Shown here: in pieces, positions 7,200 through 15,689 of the stretch
How positions within the stretch are numbered: position 1 is the stretch's first letter
How the letters are laid out: each line of letters begins with the position of its first letter
NCBI GenBank assembly: GCA_045587185.1
Contig: JAZNBS010000033.1
Coordinates: 1 to 37,120 of the forward strand
Origin: UMGS172 sp045587185
GTDB taxonomy: Bacteria; Bacillota; Clostridia; Oscillospirales; Acutalibacteraceae
Reading direction: 5' to 3'
Length of the DNA: 37,120 nt
Notes under the pieces: generated by a model
What the model was told of the DNA's origin: nothing
Database searches by the model: none
What the model saw: the letters and a program-made list of their open reading frames with translations, nothing else
Made by a program: the position numbers and the translations under genes

Positions 7200-8474
7200 T
7201 TGGATCCGGACAGTTGGCCGCAGATAATAATTCTCATTATCCTTGTAGCCTTTTCGGCGTTCTTTTCGGCGTCGGAAACAGCATTCACATCACTCAACAA
7301 AATCAGGCTTAAAATGATGGCTGATGAAGGTAATCGCAGAGCCGCTCTGGCATACTCGATGACCGATAACTATGACAAAATGCTATCCACCGTGCTTATC
7401 GGTAACAACATTGTTAACATTGCATCGGCATCGGTTGCAACGGTGTTGTTTATTGATGCGCTCGGAGAGGGTTTGGGCTCTACAATGTCAACCGTTGTTA
7501 TGACGGTACTTATACTCATTTTCGGTGAGGTTTCACCCAAGGGTATCGCCAAGGAAAAGCCTGAAAAGTTTGCCTGCGTTGCCGCCCCGTTTTTGAAGGT
7601 ATTGATGTTCATTTTTTCACCTTTTGTGGCATTTTTTGTGGTTTGGAAAAAAATGCTCAAAAAGTTGTTCAAACTTGAGAGTCAGGATGCCATCACAGGT
7701 GACGAACTTATTAACATTGTTGATGAGGCCGAAGAGGGAGGCGGACTTGATGAGGAGGAGAGCGACCTTATCCGCTCGGCTATTTCATTCAGCGAATGCC
7801 CTGTTGGTGACGTGCTTACTCCAAGAGTTGATATCGTAGCAGTCGATAAGAACGACAGTGTTGAGGAGATAACCAAAGCCTTTGATGAATCCGGTTTTTC
7901 AAGGTTGCCCGTTTATGACGAAACGGTTGACAGCATCGTGGGTGTTATACATATCCGCGATTTTAACAAGCATGTTGTTACAGGCGGTCAATCGGTTGAA
8001 TCTATTATAAAGGACACTGTTTTTGTTGCCAAACAAATGCCTATCAGTGAACTGTTAAAACTTTTGCAGAAGGAAAAGACTCATATGGCGGTCGTTTCTG
8101 ATGAGTATGGCGGTACCATCGGTATTGCTACGATGGAAGACATCCTCGAAGAACTTGTCGGTGAGATTTGGGACGAGTATGACGAGGTTGTTGAGGAGTT
8201 TAAACAGAACGATGACGGCAGTGTTAAGGTGCTTTGCAGTACTCAGGTTGAAAAGTTGTTTGAGTATTTTGAACTGACCGTTGACGGCGAGTCTGAGTCG
8301 GTATCGGTCGGCGGTTGGGTGCTTGAGCAACTCGGCAAAATTGCCGAAGAGGGTGACGAGTTCAGATATGAAAATCTGTTCGTTAAAGTCACTAAGGTGT
8401 CTGAACGCCGTGTTCTTGAGATAAATGTAACCGTTCTTTCACCACAAGAGGTTGAAGAAGATATAGACGAATAA
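7200..8474 (+). CDS. CNNM/CorC-family membrane protein (HlyC/CorC, CBS domains)
   Basis: Membrane protein of 424 residues in the hemolysin C/CorC/CNNM family, often linked to Mg2+/Co2+ efflux or Mg2+ homeostasis. Domains: DUF21 membrane domain (about 1-180) with the signature SAFFSASETAFTSLNK near the N-terminus and a GEVSPKGIAKEKPEK segment; a CBS pair (about 205-330; VGDVLTPRVDIVAVD, SRLPVYDETVDSIVGVIHIRDF, HMAVVSDEYGGTIGIATMEDILEELVGEIWDEYD); and the CorC_HlyC domain (about 345-415). The TTG start is set by TTAGGAGGG nine bases upstream. It follows mgtE, so two Mg2+-related proteins lie side by side, though a terminator separates them. Confidence 0.92.
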   Translation: MDPDSWPQIIILIILVAFSAFFSASETAFTSLNKIRLKMMADEGNRRAALAYSMTDNYDKMLSTVLIGNNIVNIASASVATVLFIDALGEGLGSTMSTVVMTVLILIFGEVSPKGIAKEKPEKFACVAAPFLKVLMFIFSPFVAFFVVWKKMLKKLFKLESQDAITGDELINIVDEAEEGGGLDEEESDLIRSAISFSECPVGDVLTPRVDIVAVDKNDSVEEITKAFDESGFSRLPVYDETVDSIVGVIHIRDFNKHVVTGGQSVESIIKDTVFVAKQMPISELLKLLQKEKTHMAVVSDEYGGTIGIATMEDILEELVGEIWDEYDEVVEEFKQNDDGSVKVLCSTQVEKLFEYFELTVDGESESVSVGGWVLEQLGKIAEEGDEFRYENLFVKVTKVSERRVLEINVTVLSPQEVEEDIDE

Positions 8475-8480
8475 AACATA

Positions 8481-8508
8481 GACCGTTCACGGGATACCGT
8501 GAACGGTC
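8481..8508. terminator. Bidirectional hairpin between convergent genes
   Basis: Perfect 12-bp inverted repeat GACCGTTCACGG/CCGTGAACGGTC with loop GATA. The T tracts on either side are weak, so termination is inferred from its position between two convergent genes. Confidence 0.65.
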
Positions 8509-8528
8509 TGCTTTATAATGTATTAGAG

Positions 8529-9038
8529 TTAAGCAATTAAGAAAATAATAAGTGAAGCAACATAACTTATAAAACCGATTCCACCGCAGATAAGACCCGC
8601 CAGTCCCAAAGAACGGCCGTAATTTTCCTTCTTTCGATAGCCGATGAAACCAAAAACAAGGCAAACTGCTGCAACAATAAGACCTGTCGTGCTGTTGGCA
8701 ACATAATACCCAAGAGACTCAAAACGGCCCATATTCATTGAAAGGCAGTCATACAACACTTCAATGGCATCGGAAAGGTTTGAGATTCCGCTAAGAAGCG
8801 AGAATATACCCACAACCAAAGCAACAATGTTGAAGCCGTAGAAAGGTTTTGGAATCTTTACGGGAGAAACAGGTTTGTAGGCGGGGTATGAGGGATAGGG
8901 AGGTCGTCCCTGAACGGGAGGATGAGGCGGTGTGTTGGGATAGCCATAGGCTGGCGGGGGAGTGGGTGCTTTACCCGCAAAAGTTTCAGCCTCATTCCCA
9001 ATGGTGGGTGTGTTGACAGGGGTTCTGTTTTCTTCCAT
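8529..9038 (-). CDS. Small proline-rich membrane protein (DUF4190-like)
   Basis: A 169-residue protein with a Pro/Tyr-rich cytosolic N-terminus (PTPPPAYGYPNTPPHPPVQG). Three hydrophobic segments follow: FNIVALVVGIFSLLSGISNL, a stretch around ANSTTGLIVAAVCLVFGFIG, and a C-terminal pair GLAGLICGGIGFISYVASLI. The pattern of a Pro-rich tail with Gly-rich helices is that of DUF4190-type proteins of unknown function. ATG at 9038 is chosen because AAAGGA sits eight bases before it; the ATG at 9047 overlaps that site. A consensus promoter lies upstream, divergent from the pseudouridine synthase gene. Confidence 0.8.
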   Translation of the reverse strand: MEENRTPVNTPTIGNEAETFAGKAPTPPPAYGYPNTPPHPPVQGRPPYPSYPAYKPVSPVKIPKPFYGFNIVALVVGIFSLLSGISNLSDAIEVLYDCLSMNMGRFESLGYYVANSTTGLIVAAVCLVFGFIGYRKKENYGRSLGLAGLICGGIGFISYVASLIIFLIA

Positions 9039-9071
9039 ATTCAGCATCCTTTCGAGTGTTTTGTCAATTAA

Positions 9072-9100
9072 ATTATATCATTTTAGCAGATTGTTGTCAA
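9072..9100 (-). promoter_or_regulatory. Promoter of the proline-rich membrane protein
   Basis: Minus strand: TTGACA (9095-9100), 17-base spacer, TATAAT (9072-9077). Perfect consensus. Confidence 0.8.
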
Positions 9101-9105
9101 CCTTG

Positions 9106-9134
9106 TTGATATTTTAATACACATATGATACAAT
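9106..9134 (+). promoter_or_regulatory. Promoter of the pseudouridine synthase gene
   Basis: TTGATA (9106-9111), 17-base spacer, TACAAT (9129-9134), 20 bases before the GTG start at 9155. It lies next to the divergent promoter at 9072-9100. Confidence 0.65.
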
Positions 9135-9154
9135 TCAAAAAGGGGGGTGCTTTT

Positions 9155-9811
9155 GTGGAACAAAAAATCAAAATACTGTACAGTGATTCGTGTATTACGG
9201 TATGCATAAAGCCTCAGTGCGTCAGTTCAGAGGACTCAAAGGCACCCGGAATTCCGACATTGTTGGCTAAAGGGGATAAGAAACTGTTGGCGGTTCACAG
9301 ACTTGACCGTGAGGTTTCGGGAGTTATGGTCTATGCAAATGATCCCCGAACGGCGGCGGAACTCTCGCGTCAGATAACCGACAGGACCTTTGAAAAAGAA
9401 TATCTTGCTGTGGTTTCGGGCGAGGTTGACGAACACGGGGTTTTTGAGGACCTTTTGTATCATGACCGTGTGAAAAATAAGACATATACAGTAAAAAGGG
9501 AACGAAAAGGTGTGAAACCTGCAAAATTGGAGTTCTGGCGTGTTGATACAACCGAAACAGAAAACGGTATTGTGTCTTTAGTCAGGATACGGCTTTTCAC
9601 AGGTCGCACACATCAGATAAGGGTGCAGTTTGCCTCGCGAAAACACCCTATTCTGGGTGACCGTAAATACGGCTCTGATGTCAAATGTCAGGTTGCGCTT
9701 TTTTCAAGACTCATAGGGTTTGAAACAAGTGGAAAAAGTGTAAAATTTACAGCCATCCCCGAAAATATTTTCCCGTGGAACTTGTTCACAGAAAGTTTGC
9801 AAAAAATTTAG
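9155..9811 (+). CDS. RluA-family RNA pseudouridine synthase
   Basis: Isomerises uridine to pseudouridine in structured RNA. About 218 residues, with the RluA catalytic motif HRLDREVSGVMVYA (catalytic Asp about residue 51), followed by TFEKEYLAVVSGE, RLFTGRTHQIRVQFA and HPILGDRKYGS. It lacks an S4 domain and is shorter than RluD. The GTG start at 9155 is preferred because AAGGGGGG lies seven to nine bases upstream; a start at 9125 would fall within the promoter. The exact RNA target cannot be told from sequence. Confidence 0.9.
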   Translation: MEQKIKILYSDSCITVCIKPQCVSSEDSKAPGIPTLLAKGDKKLLAVHRLDREVSGVMVYANDPRTAAELSRQITDRTFEKEYLAVVSGEVDEHGVFEDLLYHDRVKNKTYTVKRERKGVKPAKLEFWRVDTTETENGIVSLVRIRLFTGRTHQIRVQFASRKHPILGDRKYGSDVKCQVALFSRLIGFETSGKSVKFTAIPENIFPWNLFTESLQKI

Positions 9812-9830
9812 GAAAATATGCTTAATTCTA

Positions 9831-9885
9831 TTGACAAAAATATGCATTGTGGTAAAATGGTTAACGTGTTAACAAACGCGTTAAC
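9831..9885 (+). promoter_or_regulatory. MarR operon promoter and triple GTTAAC operator
   Basis: TTGACA (9831-9836), 16-base spacer, TAAAAT (9853-9858). Directly downstream, around the expected transcription start, are three copies of the palindromic hexamer GTTAAC at 9860, 9868 and 9880. The first pair forms GTTAACGTGTTAAC, and CGTGTTAACAAACGCG is itself quasi-symmetric. Binding here would block RNA polymerase. Autorepression by the MarR protein encoded next is inferred from position. Confidence 0.7.
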
Positions 9886-9907
9886 TTTTTTCTTTGAGGT
9901 GTATTAT

Positions 9908-10405
9908 ATGTATAACAACGAACACAGCGCAAAGATTAAAAAACTGGCCGAGATTTCACGCCACACCGACCGTGCTCACAGGAAGTTATTTGAAAAACAC
10001 GCGGTTGAGGCTTTCGGTATTCACCGAAGCCAACATATGATGTTGATGTATATTTCAAGAAATGATAAAATATCCCAACGTCAGATTGCCGAGCATTTTA
10101 ATATCAGTCCTGCAGCCGTCGCAGTTACGCTTAAAAAATTGGAATCAAACGGCCTTGTCATACGTAATACTGCCGTGAATGACAGCCGTCGAAACGATAT
10201 TTGTATAAGCGACAAGGGCACGAAGATTATCGATGAGACGCGCAATATTTTCGGCGCTATCGACCGACTTATGTTTAAGGGCTTTACAGATGCAGAGATT
10301 GATTTGCTGTTCGAATTTACACAAAGAATGCATAGTAATCTAATTGAAGCCGATAAGGTAACCACCCGCGAGTTAAAGGAGAGTCTGGATGAAACAGTGG
10401 TATAA
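9908..10405 (+). CDS. MarR-family transcriptional regulator
   Basis: Dimeric winged-helix repressor of 165 residues. The wHTH core is visible: SQHMMLMYISRNDKISQRQIAEHFNISPAAVAVTLKKLESNGLVIRN, then the wing DSRRNDICISDKGTKII with the typical MarR D-x-R motif. The ATG at 9908 is preferred because GAGGTG sits six to seven bases before it; upstream in-frame codons lie inside the promoter/operator. The 3' end overlaps the first ABC subunit by 17 bases, so the three genes form one operon. The likely role is to repress the exporter until a substrate binds (family knowledge). Confidence 0.92.
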   Translation: MYNNEHSAKIKKLAEISRHTDRAHRKLFEKHAVEAFGIHRSQHMMLMYISRNDKISQRQIAEHFNISPAAVAVTLKKLESNGLVIRNTAVNDSRRNDICISDKGTKIIDETRNIFGAIDRLMFKGFTDAEIDLLFEFTQRMHSNLIEADKVTTRELKESLDETVV

Positions 10406-12131
10406 ATATATAAAACCTTACCTCAAGTATTTTATAACGGGACCAATCTGTATGATAGTTGAGGTCATTGGCGAGATGCTGATGCCCTTTATGTTGGCCG
10501 TTGTTATTGATGCAGGCCGTGCCGGCACACTTACCGTCACCAAAAGCATTCTGATTGCACTTGGAATGATTGGAATTGCCGCTATGATGATGGTTGGCGG
10601 TGTGGGCGGCGCCTATTTTGGTGCCAAGGCTTCGGTCAGTTTCGCCGCGGATTTGAGAGCCGATGTGTATAAAAAGGTGCAGGAGTTTTCATTTAAAAAT
10701 ATTGATAAGTTTTCAACAGGTTCCCTTGTGACCCGCTTGACCAATGATGTTACTCAGTTGCAGAATTTTGTCAATATGCTGTTGAGAATGGCTTTGCGCT
10801 CACCGGGTATGATGATTGGCGGTATCATTATGGCGGTTGTGCTCAAACCCGACCTATCGGTTGTGCTTGCCGTTACCGTGCCGTTAATGATGTTTGCCAT
10901 AATGGGCCTGATTTTTATGGGATTCCGACTTTTTTCGAAAATGCAGTTAAAGATAGACAAACTCAACTCGACTGTTCAGGAAAGCGTTACAAACGTACGT
11001 GTTGTTAAGTCGTTTGTGCGTGAGGACCACGAAAACGATAAGTTCAGAACTGCTAACGGTGAATTAAAAAAATCAGGTATGTCGGCCATGAAGATTATGA
11101 TATTTATGGGACCTGTTTCGACCATTTTTATGAATGTCACAACGCTCATTGTTCTGTGGCTCGGTTCAAATTCTGTAGCGGGCGGAGATATGGAGGTCGG
11201 CAGTCTTTCGGCGTTTCTGACCTATGTTTCACAGATTCTGATGTCTATTATGATGGTGACGATGCTGTTGATGACCTCTGCCAGAGCATTGGCTTCTGCC
11301 AAGCGTATCAAAGAGGTGCTCAACGAGGAAATTGATATTACAGATATTGATGCCAAGCATCCTGAAAAAGAGGTTGAAAACGGAAAAATAGAATTCAAAA
11401 ACGTTTCATTCCGTTACTATAAAAACAGTGAAGAGGCGGTGCTTAATAACATCAACCTTATTATTGATGCAGGCTCAACGGTGGGAATTATCGGCTCAAC
11501 GGGTTGCGGTAAGACAACATTGGTTTCAATGATACCCCGCCTTTACGACGTTGACGAGGGCGAGGTGCTGGTTGATGGTGTCAATGTGCGCGATTATTCG
11601 CTCTACAACCTTCGTGAAGGGGTTAGCATGGTTCTGCAAAAAAATGTTCTGTTCAGCGGAACTATCAAGGAAAATCTGCTTTGGGGAGACCAAGATGCAA
11701 CCAACGAAGAGATTTTTGCCGCCGCCAAAAGTGCCGAGGCCGATAAGTTTGTAACCTCATTCACCGACGGATACGACAGTGATTTGGGTCAGGGCGGTTC
11801 AAATGTTTCGGGCGGTCAAAAGCAAAGATTGTGTATTGCCCGTGCTCTTTTGAAAAAGCCGAAGATACTTATTCTTGATGACTCAACAAGTGCCGTCGAT
11901 ACCGCCACTGAGGCCAGTATACGCCGTGCCTTCAAAGAGGACATTCCCGATGCCACCAAGATAATTATTGCTCAGAGAATTTCCAGTGTCATTGAGGCCG
12001 ACCAAATCATTGTAATGGATGACGGACATATAACGGGTGTCGGCACCCACGGGGAATTGCTTGCCAATAATACCGAATATCAGGAGATATACTACTCCCA
12101 AATGGAAAAGGAGGCAAAGAACAATGGCTAA
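10389..12131 (+). CDS. ABC exporter half-transporter, degenerate-site subunit
   Basis: Fused membrane-plus-ATPase half-transporter of 580 residues: six-helix exporter domain (about 1-310) and nucleotide-binding domain (about 335-575). Walker A is GSTGCGKT and the signature is NVSGGQKQR. Walker B is ILILDDSTSAVD, with Asp replacing the catalytic Glu, and the H-loop His is replaced by Gln (IIIAQRISS). Such an inactive site is typical of one subunit in heterodimeric exporters of the TM287/288, LmrCD or EfrAB type. The start overlaps the MarR gene; the end overlaps the second subunit by eight bases (ATGGCTAA). Substrates are probably drugs or lipophilic compounds. Confidence 0.93.
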   Translation: MKQWYKYIKPYLKYFITGPICMIVEVIGEMLMPFMLAVVIDAGRAGTLTVTKSILIALGMIGIAAMMMVGGVGGAYFGAKASVSFAADLRADVYKKVQEFSFKNIDKFSTGSLVTRLTNDVTQLQNFVNMLLRMALRSPGMMIGGIIMAVVLKPDLSVVLAVTVPLMMFAIMGLIFMGFRLFSKMQLKIDKLNSTVQESVTNVRVVKSFVREDHENDKFRTANGELKKSGMSAMKIMIFMGPVSTIFMNVTTLIVLWLGSNSVAGGDMEVGSLSAFLTYVSQILMSIMMVTMLLMTSARALASAKRIKEVLNEEIDITDIDAKHPEKEVENGKIEFKNVSFRYYKNSEEAVLNNINLIIDAGSTVGIIGSTGCGKTTLVSMIPRLYDVDEGEVLVDGVNVRDYSLYNLREGVSMVLQKNVLFSGTIKENLLWGDQDATNEEIFAAAKSAEADKFVTSFTDGYDSDLGQGGSNVSGGQKQRLCIARALLKKPKILILDDSTSAVDTATEASIRRAFKEDIPDATKIIIAQRISSVIEADQIIVMDDGHITGVGTHGELLANNTEYQEIYYSQMEKEAKNNG

Positions 12132-14097
12132 ACGTACATTGGAAGACCTCCAAAGGCAGTATAACCTGAAAGCCGCAAACGAAAAACGGGGTATGCCTAT
12201 GGGACCGAGGGGTGGCAGGGGAGGCCCTATGCCTCACGGCAAACCCAAGAACACAGGTGCAACAATAAAACGACTGTGGGCGTATGTTTCGTGCTATAAA
12301 TTACGTATTGTCGCGGTTGTTTTCTGTATGCTTATAAGCACATTGACATCGCTTATCGGCGGTTATATGTTGGCACCCATAATCAACCGAATAACACTTG
12401 CGGTAGCGCCAAATGCTGATATAAGCCTCACCCCTGTCGGAAAAATTGCCGACAGTATCATTTCCAAGGTAAGTCAGGCACCGATTTTTGCCGAAATTGT
12501 GTCTTGGGGAGAGTTTGCAGAGGTGGCGGTGTATGTCCTTGCCGCAATATTCATAATGCTTTGCGTCTATTTGTTGGGAGTTTTCTCAAGTTATATGCAG
12601 GCAAGAATTATGTTGACTGTCTCTCAGAATGCTACCGAAAGAATACGTAACGAACTTTTTGAAAAACTGATAAAACTGCCTACAAGGTATTTTGACTCCA
12701 CACCTACCGGCGAAACTATGAGCCGTTTTACGAATGATGTTGACAATATCGACGTTATGTTGAACAACTCGCTCACATCGGTTGTTTCGGGATTTATTTC
12801 AATTTTAGGCACAATGGTGTTCATGATTACCACCAATATCTGGTTAACGCTTATTACGGTTGTTTTTATCCCGATTTTTGTCAAGGGCGGCGCAATTATA
12901 GGCTCAAGGTCGAGGAAATATCACTCAGGTCAGCAGGCGGCTTTGGGCGCTGTCAACGGTTATATTGAAGAAACCGTTACAGGTCAGAAGGTTGTTAAGG
13001 TCTTTAACCATGAGGAAACCTGTGTTGATGAGTTTCTGCTACTTAATGACGATATGCGTGACAAACAGTTCAAGGCGCAGTTTTACGGTGGCATAATGGG
13101 TCCCATTATGCACAACTTGAGTATGATAAGTTATGCCGTCACTATTGGTGTCGGCGGTGTGCTTATGTGTCTTACCGGCTTTGGTCCCGGTGACCTTACG
13201 GTATTTGCCAACTATTCACGTCACTTCTCAATGCCTATAAATCAACTTTCGATGCAGATAAACACCGTGTTTGCCGCTTTGGCAGGCGCGGAGCGTGTGT
13301 TTGCCATAATGGATGCTGAACCCGAGCAACCCGATGCCGAAGATGCCAAAAATGGTGACCAAATGAAAGGTTTTGTGGAGATAAAGGATGTCACTTTCGG
13401 TTATAACCCCGACAAGGTAATTCTTAAAAACATTTCGCTTTATGCAAAACCCGGTCAGAAAATTGCATTTGTTGGCTCAACGGGAGCAGGCAAGACCACT
13501 ATTACCAATCTGCTCAACCGCTTTTATGATGTTGACGAGGGCAGTATCACCATTGACGGCGTTGACATAAGGGAATACAGCCGTGATGAACTGCGTAAGA
13601 ATATAGCAATGGTTTTGCAGGATACCCATTTGTTCAGCGGAACCATTATGGAAAACATCCGTTACGGACGGCTTGATGCCACCGATGACGAGGTTATTGC
13701 CGCCGCCAAAACTGCCAGTGCCCACAGTTTTATAATGCGTCTGTCTGACGGTTATAACACACAGATTGAGGGTGACGGTGCCAACCTCTCACAAGGTCAA
13801 CGTCAACTCTTGAACATTGCCCGAGCCGCATTGTCTAAAGCGCCTATTCTTGTGCTTGACGAGGCAACAAGTTCGGTTGATACAAGAACCGAACGTCACA
13901 TAGAACACGGTATGGACCGACTGATGAAAGACCGGACTACATTTGTCATCGCTCACCGACTTTCAACCGTCAGAAATTCCAATGCCATAATGGTACTTGA
14001 AAAGGGTGAGATAATTGAACGCGGTACCCACGATGAGTTGTTGTCCCTCAAAGGCAGGTACTATGAACTTTACACAGGTCTTAAAGAGTTGGATTAA
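12124..14097 (+). CDS. ABC exporter half-transporter, catalytic subunit
   Basis: Second half of the heterodimeric exporter, 657 residues. It has a polar N-terminal extension (about 1-50, with a Gly/Pro/Arg-rich GPRGGRGGPM stretch), the six-helix exporter domain (about 55-370) and the ATPase domain (about 410-655). Walker A is GSTGAGKT, Walker B ILVLDEATSSVD carries the catalytic Glu, and the H-loop is IAHRLST. The signature is the altered LSQGQ, which pairs with the degenerate partner site. The asymmetry complements the first subunit, so the two should form one transporter with a single canonical ATP site. The ATG at 12124 overlaps the upstream stop. It ends the operon. Confidence 0.93.
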   Translation: MAKRTLEDLQRQYNLKAANEKRGMPMGPRGGRGGPMPHGKPKNTGATIKRLWAYVSCYKLRIVAVVFCMLISTLTSLIGGYMLAPIINRITLAVAPNADISLTPVGKIADSIISKVSQAPIFAEIVSWGEFAEVAVYVLAAIFIMLCVYLLGVFSSYMQARIMLTVSQNATERIRNELFEKLIKLPTRYFDSTPTGETMSRFTNDVDNIDVMLNNSLTSVVSGFISILGTMVFMITTNIWLTLITVVFIPIFVKGGAIIGSRSRKYHSGQQAALGAVNGYIEETVTGQKVVKVFNHEETCVDEFLLLNDDMRDKQFKAQFYGGIMGPIMHNLSMISYAVTIGVGGVLMCLTGFGPGDLTVFANYSRHFSMPINQLSMQINTVFAALAGAERVFAIMDAEPEQPDAEDAKNGDQMKGFVEIKDVTFGYNPDKVILKNISLYAKPGQKIAFVGSTGAGKTTITNLLNRFYDVDEGSITIDGVDIREYSRDELRKNIAMVLQDTHLFSGTIMENIRYGRLDATDDEVIAAAKTASAHSFIMRLSDGYNTQIEGDGANLSQGQRQLLNIARAALSKAPILVLDEATSSVDTRTERHIEHGMDRLMKDRTTFVIAHRLSTVRNSNAIMVLEKGEIIERGTHDELLSLKGRYYELYTGLKELD

Positions 14098-14140
14098 GCC
14101 TAAATTTTACAAAAATTGTGTGTTTTAGTGCAATTTTTTA

Positions 14141-14169
14141 TTGACAGAGTAATTGAATTACTCTATAAT
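14141..14169 (+). promoter_or_regulatory. gdhA promoter whose spacer is a perfect palindrome
   Basis: TTGACA (14141-14146) and TATAAT (14164-14169) flank a 17-base spacer that is entirely an inverted repeat: GAGTAATTGAATTACTC (8-bp arms, one central base). This is an obvious operator candidate for a dimeric regulator competing with RNA polymerase. The regulator is not identifiable here. Confidence 0.75.
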
Positions 14170-14205
14170 AGTTCTGTTAATAAACTATGTTTGGAGGAAA
14201 AATAA

Positions 14206-15558
14206 ATGTTTAATAACGAGTATCTTAACAAGGTTTACGCTGATATGGAAAAGCGCAACCCCGGTGAGACCGAATTTCATCAGACCGTTAAAGAGGTTTT
14301 GGAGTCTATCGAGCCGGTTGTAAATGCACATCCCGAGTATGAGAAACTTGACATTGTTGGAAGAATGGTCGAGCCCGAAAGACTTATCAAGTTCCGTGTT
14401 TCCTGGGTTGACGATAACGGTCAAGTTCAGGTTAACCGCGGTTTCAGAGTTCAGTTTAACTCTGCTATCGGTCCTTACAAAGGCGGCTTGCGTTTCCATC
14501 CCACCGTTAACGAGAGCATTATGAAGTTCCTCGGATTCGAGCAGACCTTCAAGAACTCTCTCACAACCTTGCCTATGGGCGGCGGTAAGGGCGGTTCTGA
14601 CTTTGACCCCCAAGGCAAGTCTGATGGCGAAGTTATGCGTTTCTGCCAGAGTTTTATGACCGAACTTGCTAAGCACATCGGCCCCAATACCGACGTTCCT
14701 GCAGGTGATATCGGAGTTGGCGCACGTGAGGTTGGCTACCTCTATGGCCAGTATAAGAGACTTCAGAACGAGTTTACAGGCGTTCTGACCGGAAAGGGCA
14801 TTTCTTACGGCGGTTCTCTCATCCGTCCCGAGGCTACCGGTTTCGGTGCTGTTTACTATGCAGTTGAAATGCTGAAATATTTTGGTGACGATATCAAGGG
14901 CAAGACCTTTGCTGTATCAGGCTTCGGTAACGTTGCTTGGGGTACCGTTAAAAAGATTAACGAACTTGGCGGTAAGGTAGTTACCATTTCGGGTCCCGAC
15001 GGTTATGTTTACGATCCTGACGGTGTTGCAACCGAGGAAAAGATAAACTTTATGCTTGAAATGCGTGCATCCTGCCGCAATAGAGTTGAAGATTATGCTG
15101 ATAAGTTTGGTGTCAAGTTCTTTAAGGGTGAGAAGCCTTGGGGCACTAAGGTTGACATCATTATGCCTTGCGCAACCCAGAATGAGGTTGACGTTGAAGA
15201 GGCTAAGAAAATTGTTGCCAACGGTGTTAAATATTATGTTGAGGTTTCTAATATGCCCACCACCAACGAGGCTGTTGCATACCTCAAAGAGAACGGCGTA
15301 ATCGTTGCACCTTCTAAGGCAGTTAACGCAGGCGGTGTTGCAGTTTCTGGTCTTGAGATGAGCCAGAACTCTATGCGTTACAGTTGGTCAAGTGAAGAAG
15401 TTGATGCAAAACTTCACACCATCATGAGCAACATCTTTGCAAGTTCTATCAAGGCCGCAAATAAGTACGGTCTCGGTGACGACCTTGTTGCAGGTGCTAA
15501 TATTGCAGGCTTTGAAAAGGTTGCCGAAGCAATGATTGCACAGGGCGTTGCATACTAA
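14206..15558 (+). CDS. gdhA: NADP-type glutamate dehydrogenase
   Basis: Cytosolic hexameric enzyme making glutamate from 2-oxoglutarate and ammonium, or the reverse; central to nitrogen assimilation. The 450 residues match the bacterial NADP-dependent class. Motifs: GPYKGGLRFHPTVN, PMGGGKGGSDFDPQGKSD with the catalytic Lys, AGDIGVGAREVGYLYGQYKR, and the Rossmann region KTFAVSGFGNVAWGTV followed by VVTISGPDGYV (no acidic residue typical of NAD specificity; cofactor is inferred). The ribosome site TTTGGAGG is strong, and codon use appears biased toward highly expressed genes. It is a single-gene unit between a palindromic promoter and a strong terminator. Confidence 0.97.
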   Translation: MFNNEYLNKVYADMEKRNPGETEFHQTVKEVLESIEPVVNAHPEYEKLDIVGRMVEPERLIKFRVSWVDDNGQVQVNRGFRVQFNSAIGPYKGGLRFHPTVNESIMKFLGFEQTFKNSLTTLPMGGGKGGSDFDPQGKSDGEVMRFCQSFMTELAKHIGPNTDVPAGDIGVGAREVGYLYGQYKRLQNEFTGVLTGKGISYGGSLIRPEATGFGAVYYAVEMLKYFGDDIKGKTFAVSGFGNVAWGTVKKINELGGKVVTISGPDGYVYDPDGVATEEKINFMLEMRASCRNRVEDYADKFGVKFFKGEKPWGTKVDIIMPCATQNEVDVEEAKKIVANGVKYYVEVSNMPTTNEAVAYLKENGVIVAPSKAVNAGGVAVSGLEMSQNSMRYSWSSEEVDAKLHTIMSNIFASSIKAANKYGLGDDLVAGANIAGFEKVAEAMIAQGVAY

Positions 15559-15580
15559 TTAAACCTTATTACTTACAATA

Positions 15581-15608
15581 AAAAAGCAGAGGGAAACCTC
15601 TGCTTTTT
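15581..15608. terminator. Bidirectional terminator after gdhA
   Basis: AAAAAGCAGAGG/CCTCTGCTTTTT (12 bp) closed by a GAAA tetraloop, with A and T tracts on both sides. Confidence 0.9.
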
Positions 15609-15689
15609 GTTTACAATATTAACAGTCTGTTTTTTAATCAATCTCATAGTTGCAATTTTAATAAATCAACACCGTGCCGATTTTTAGTT

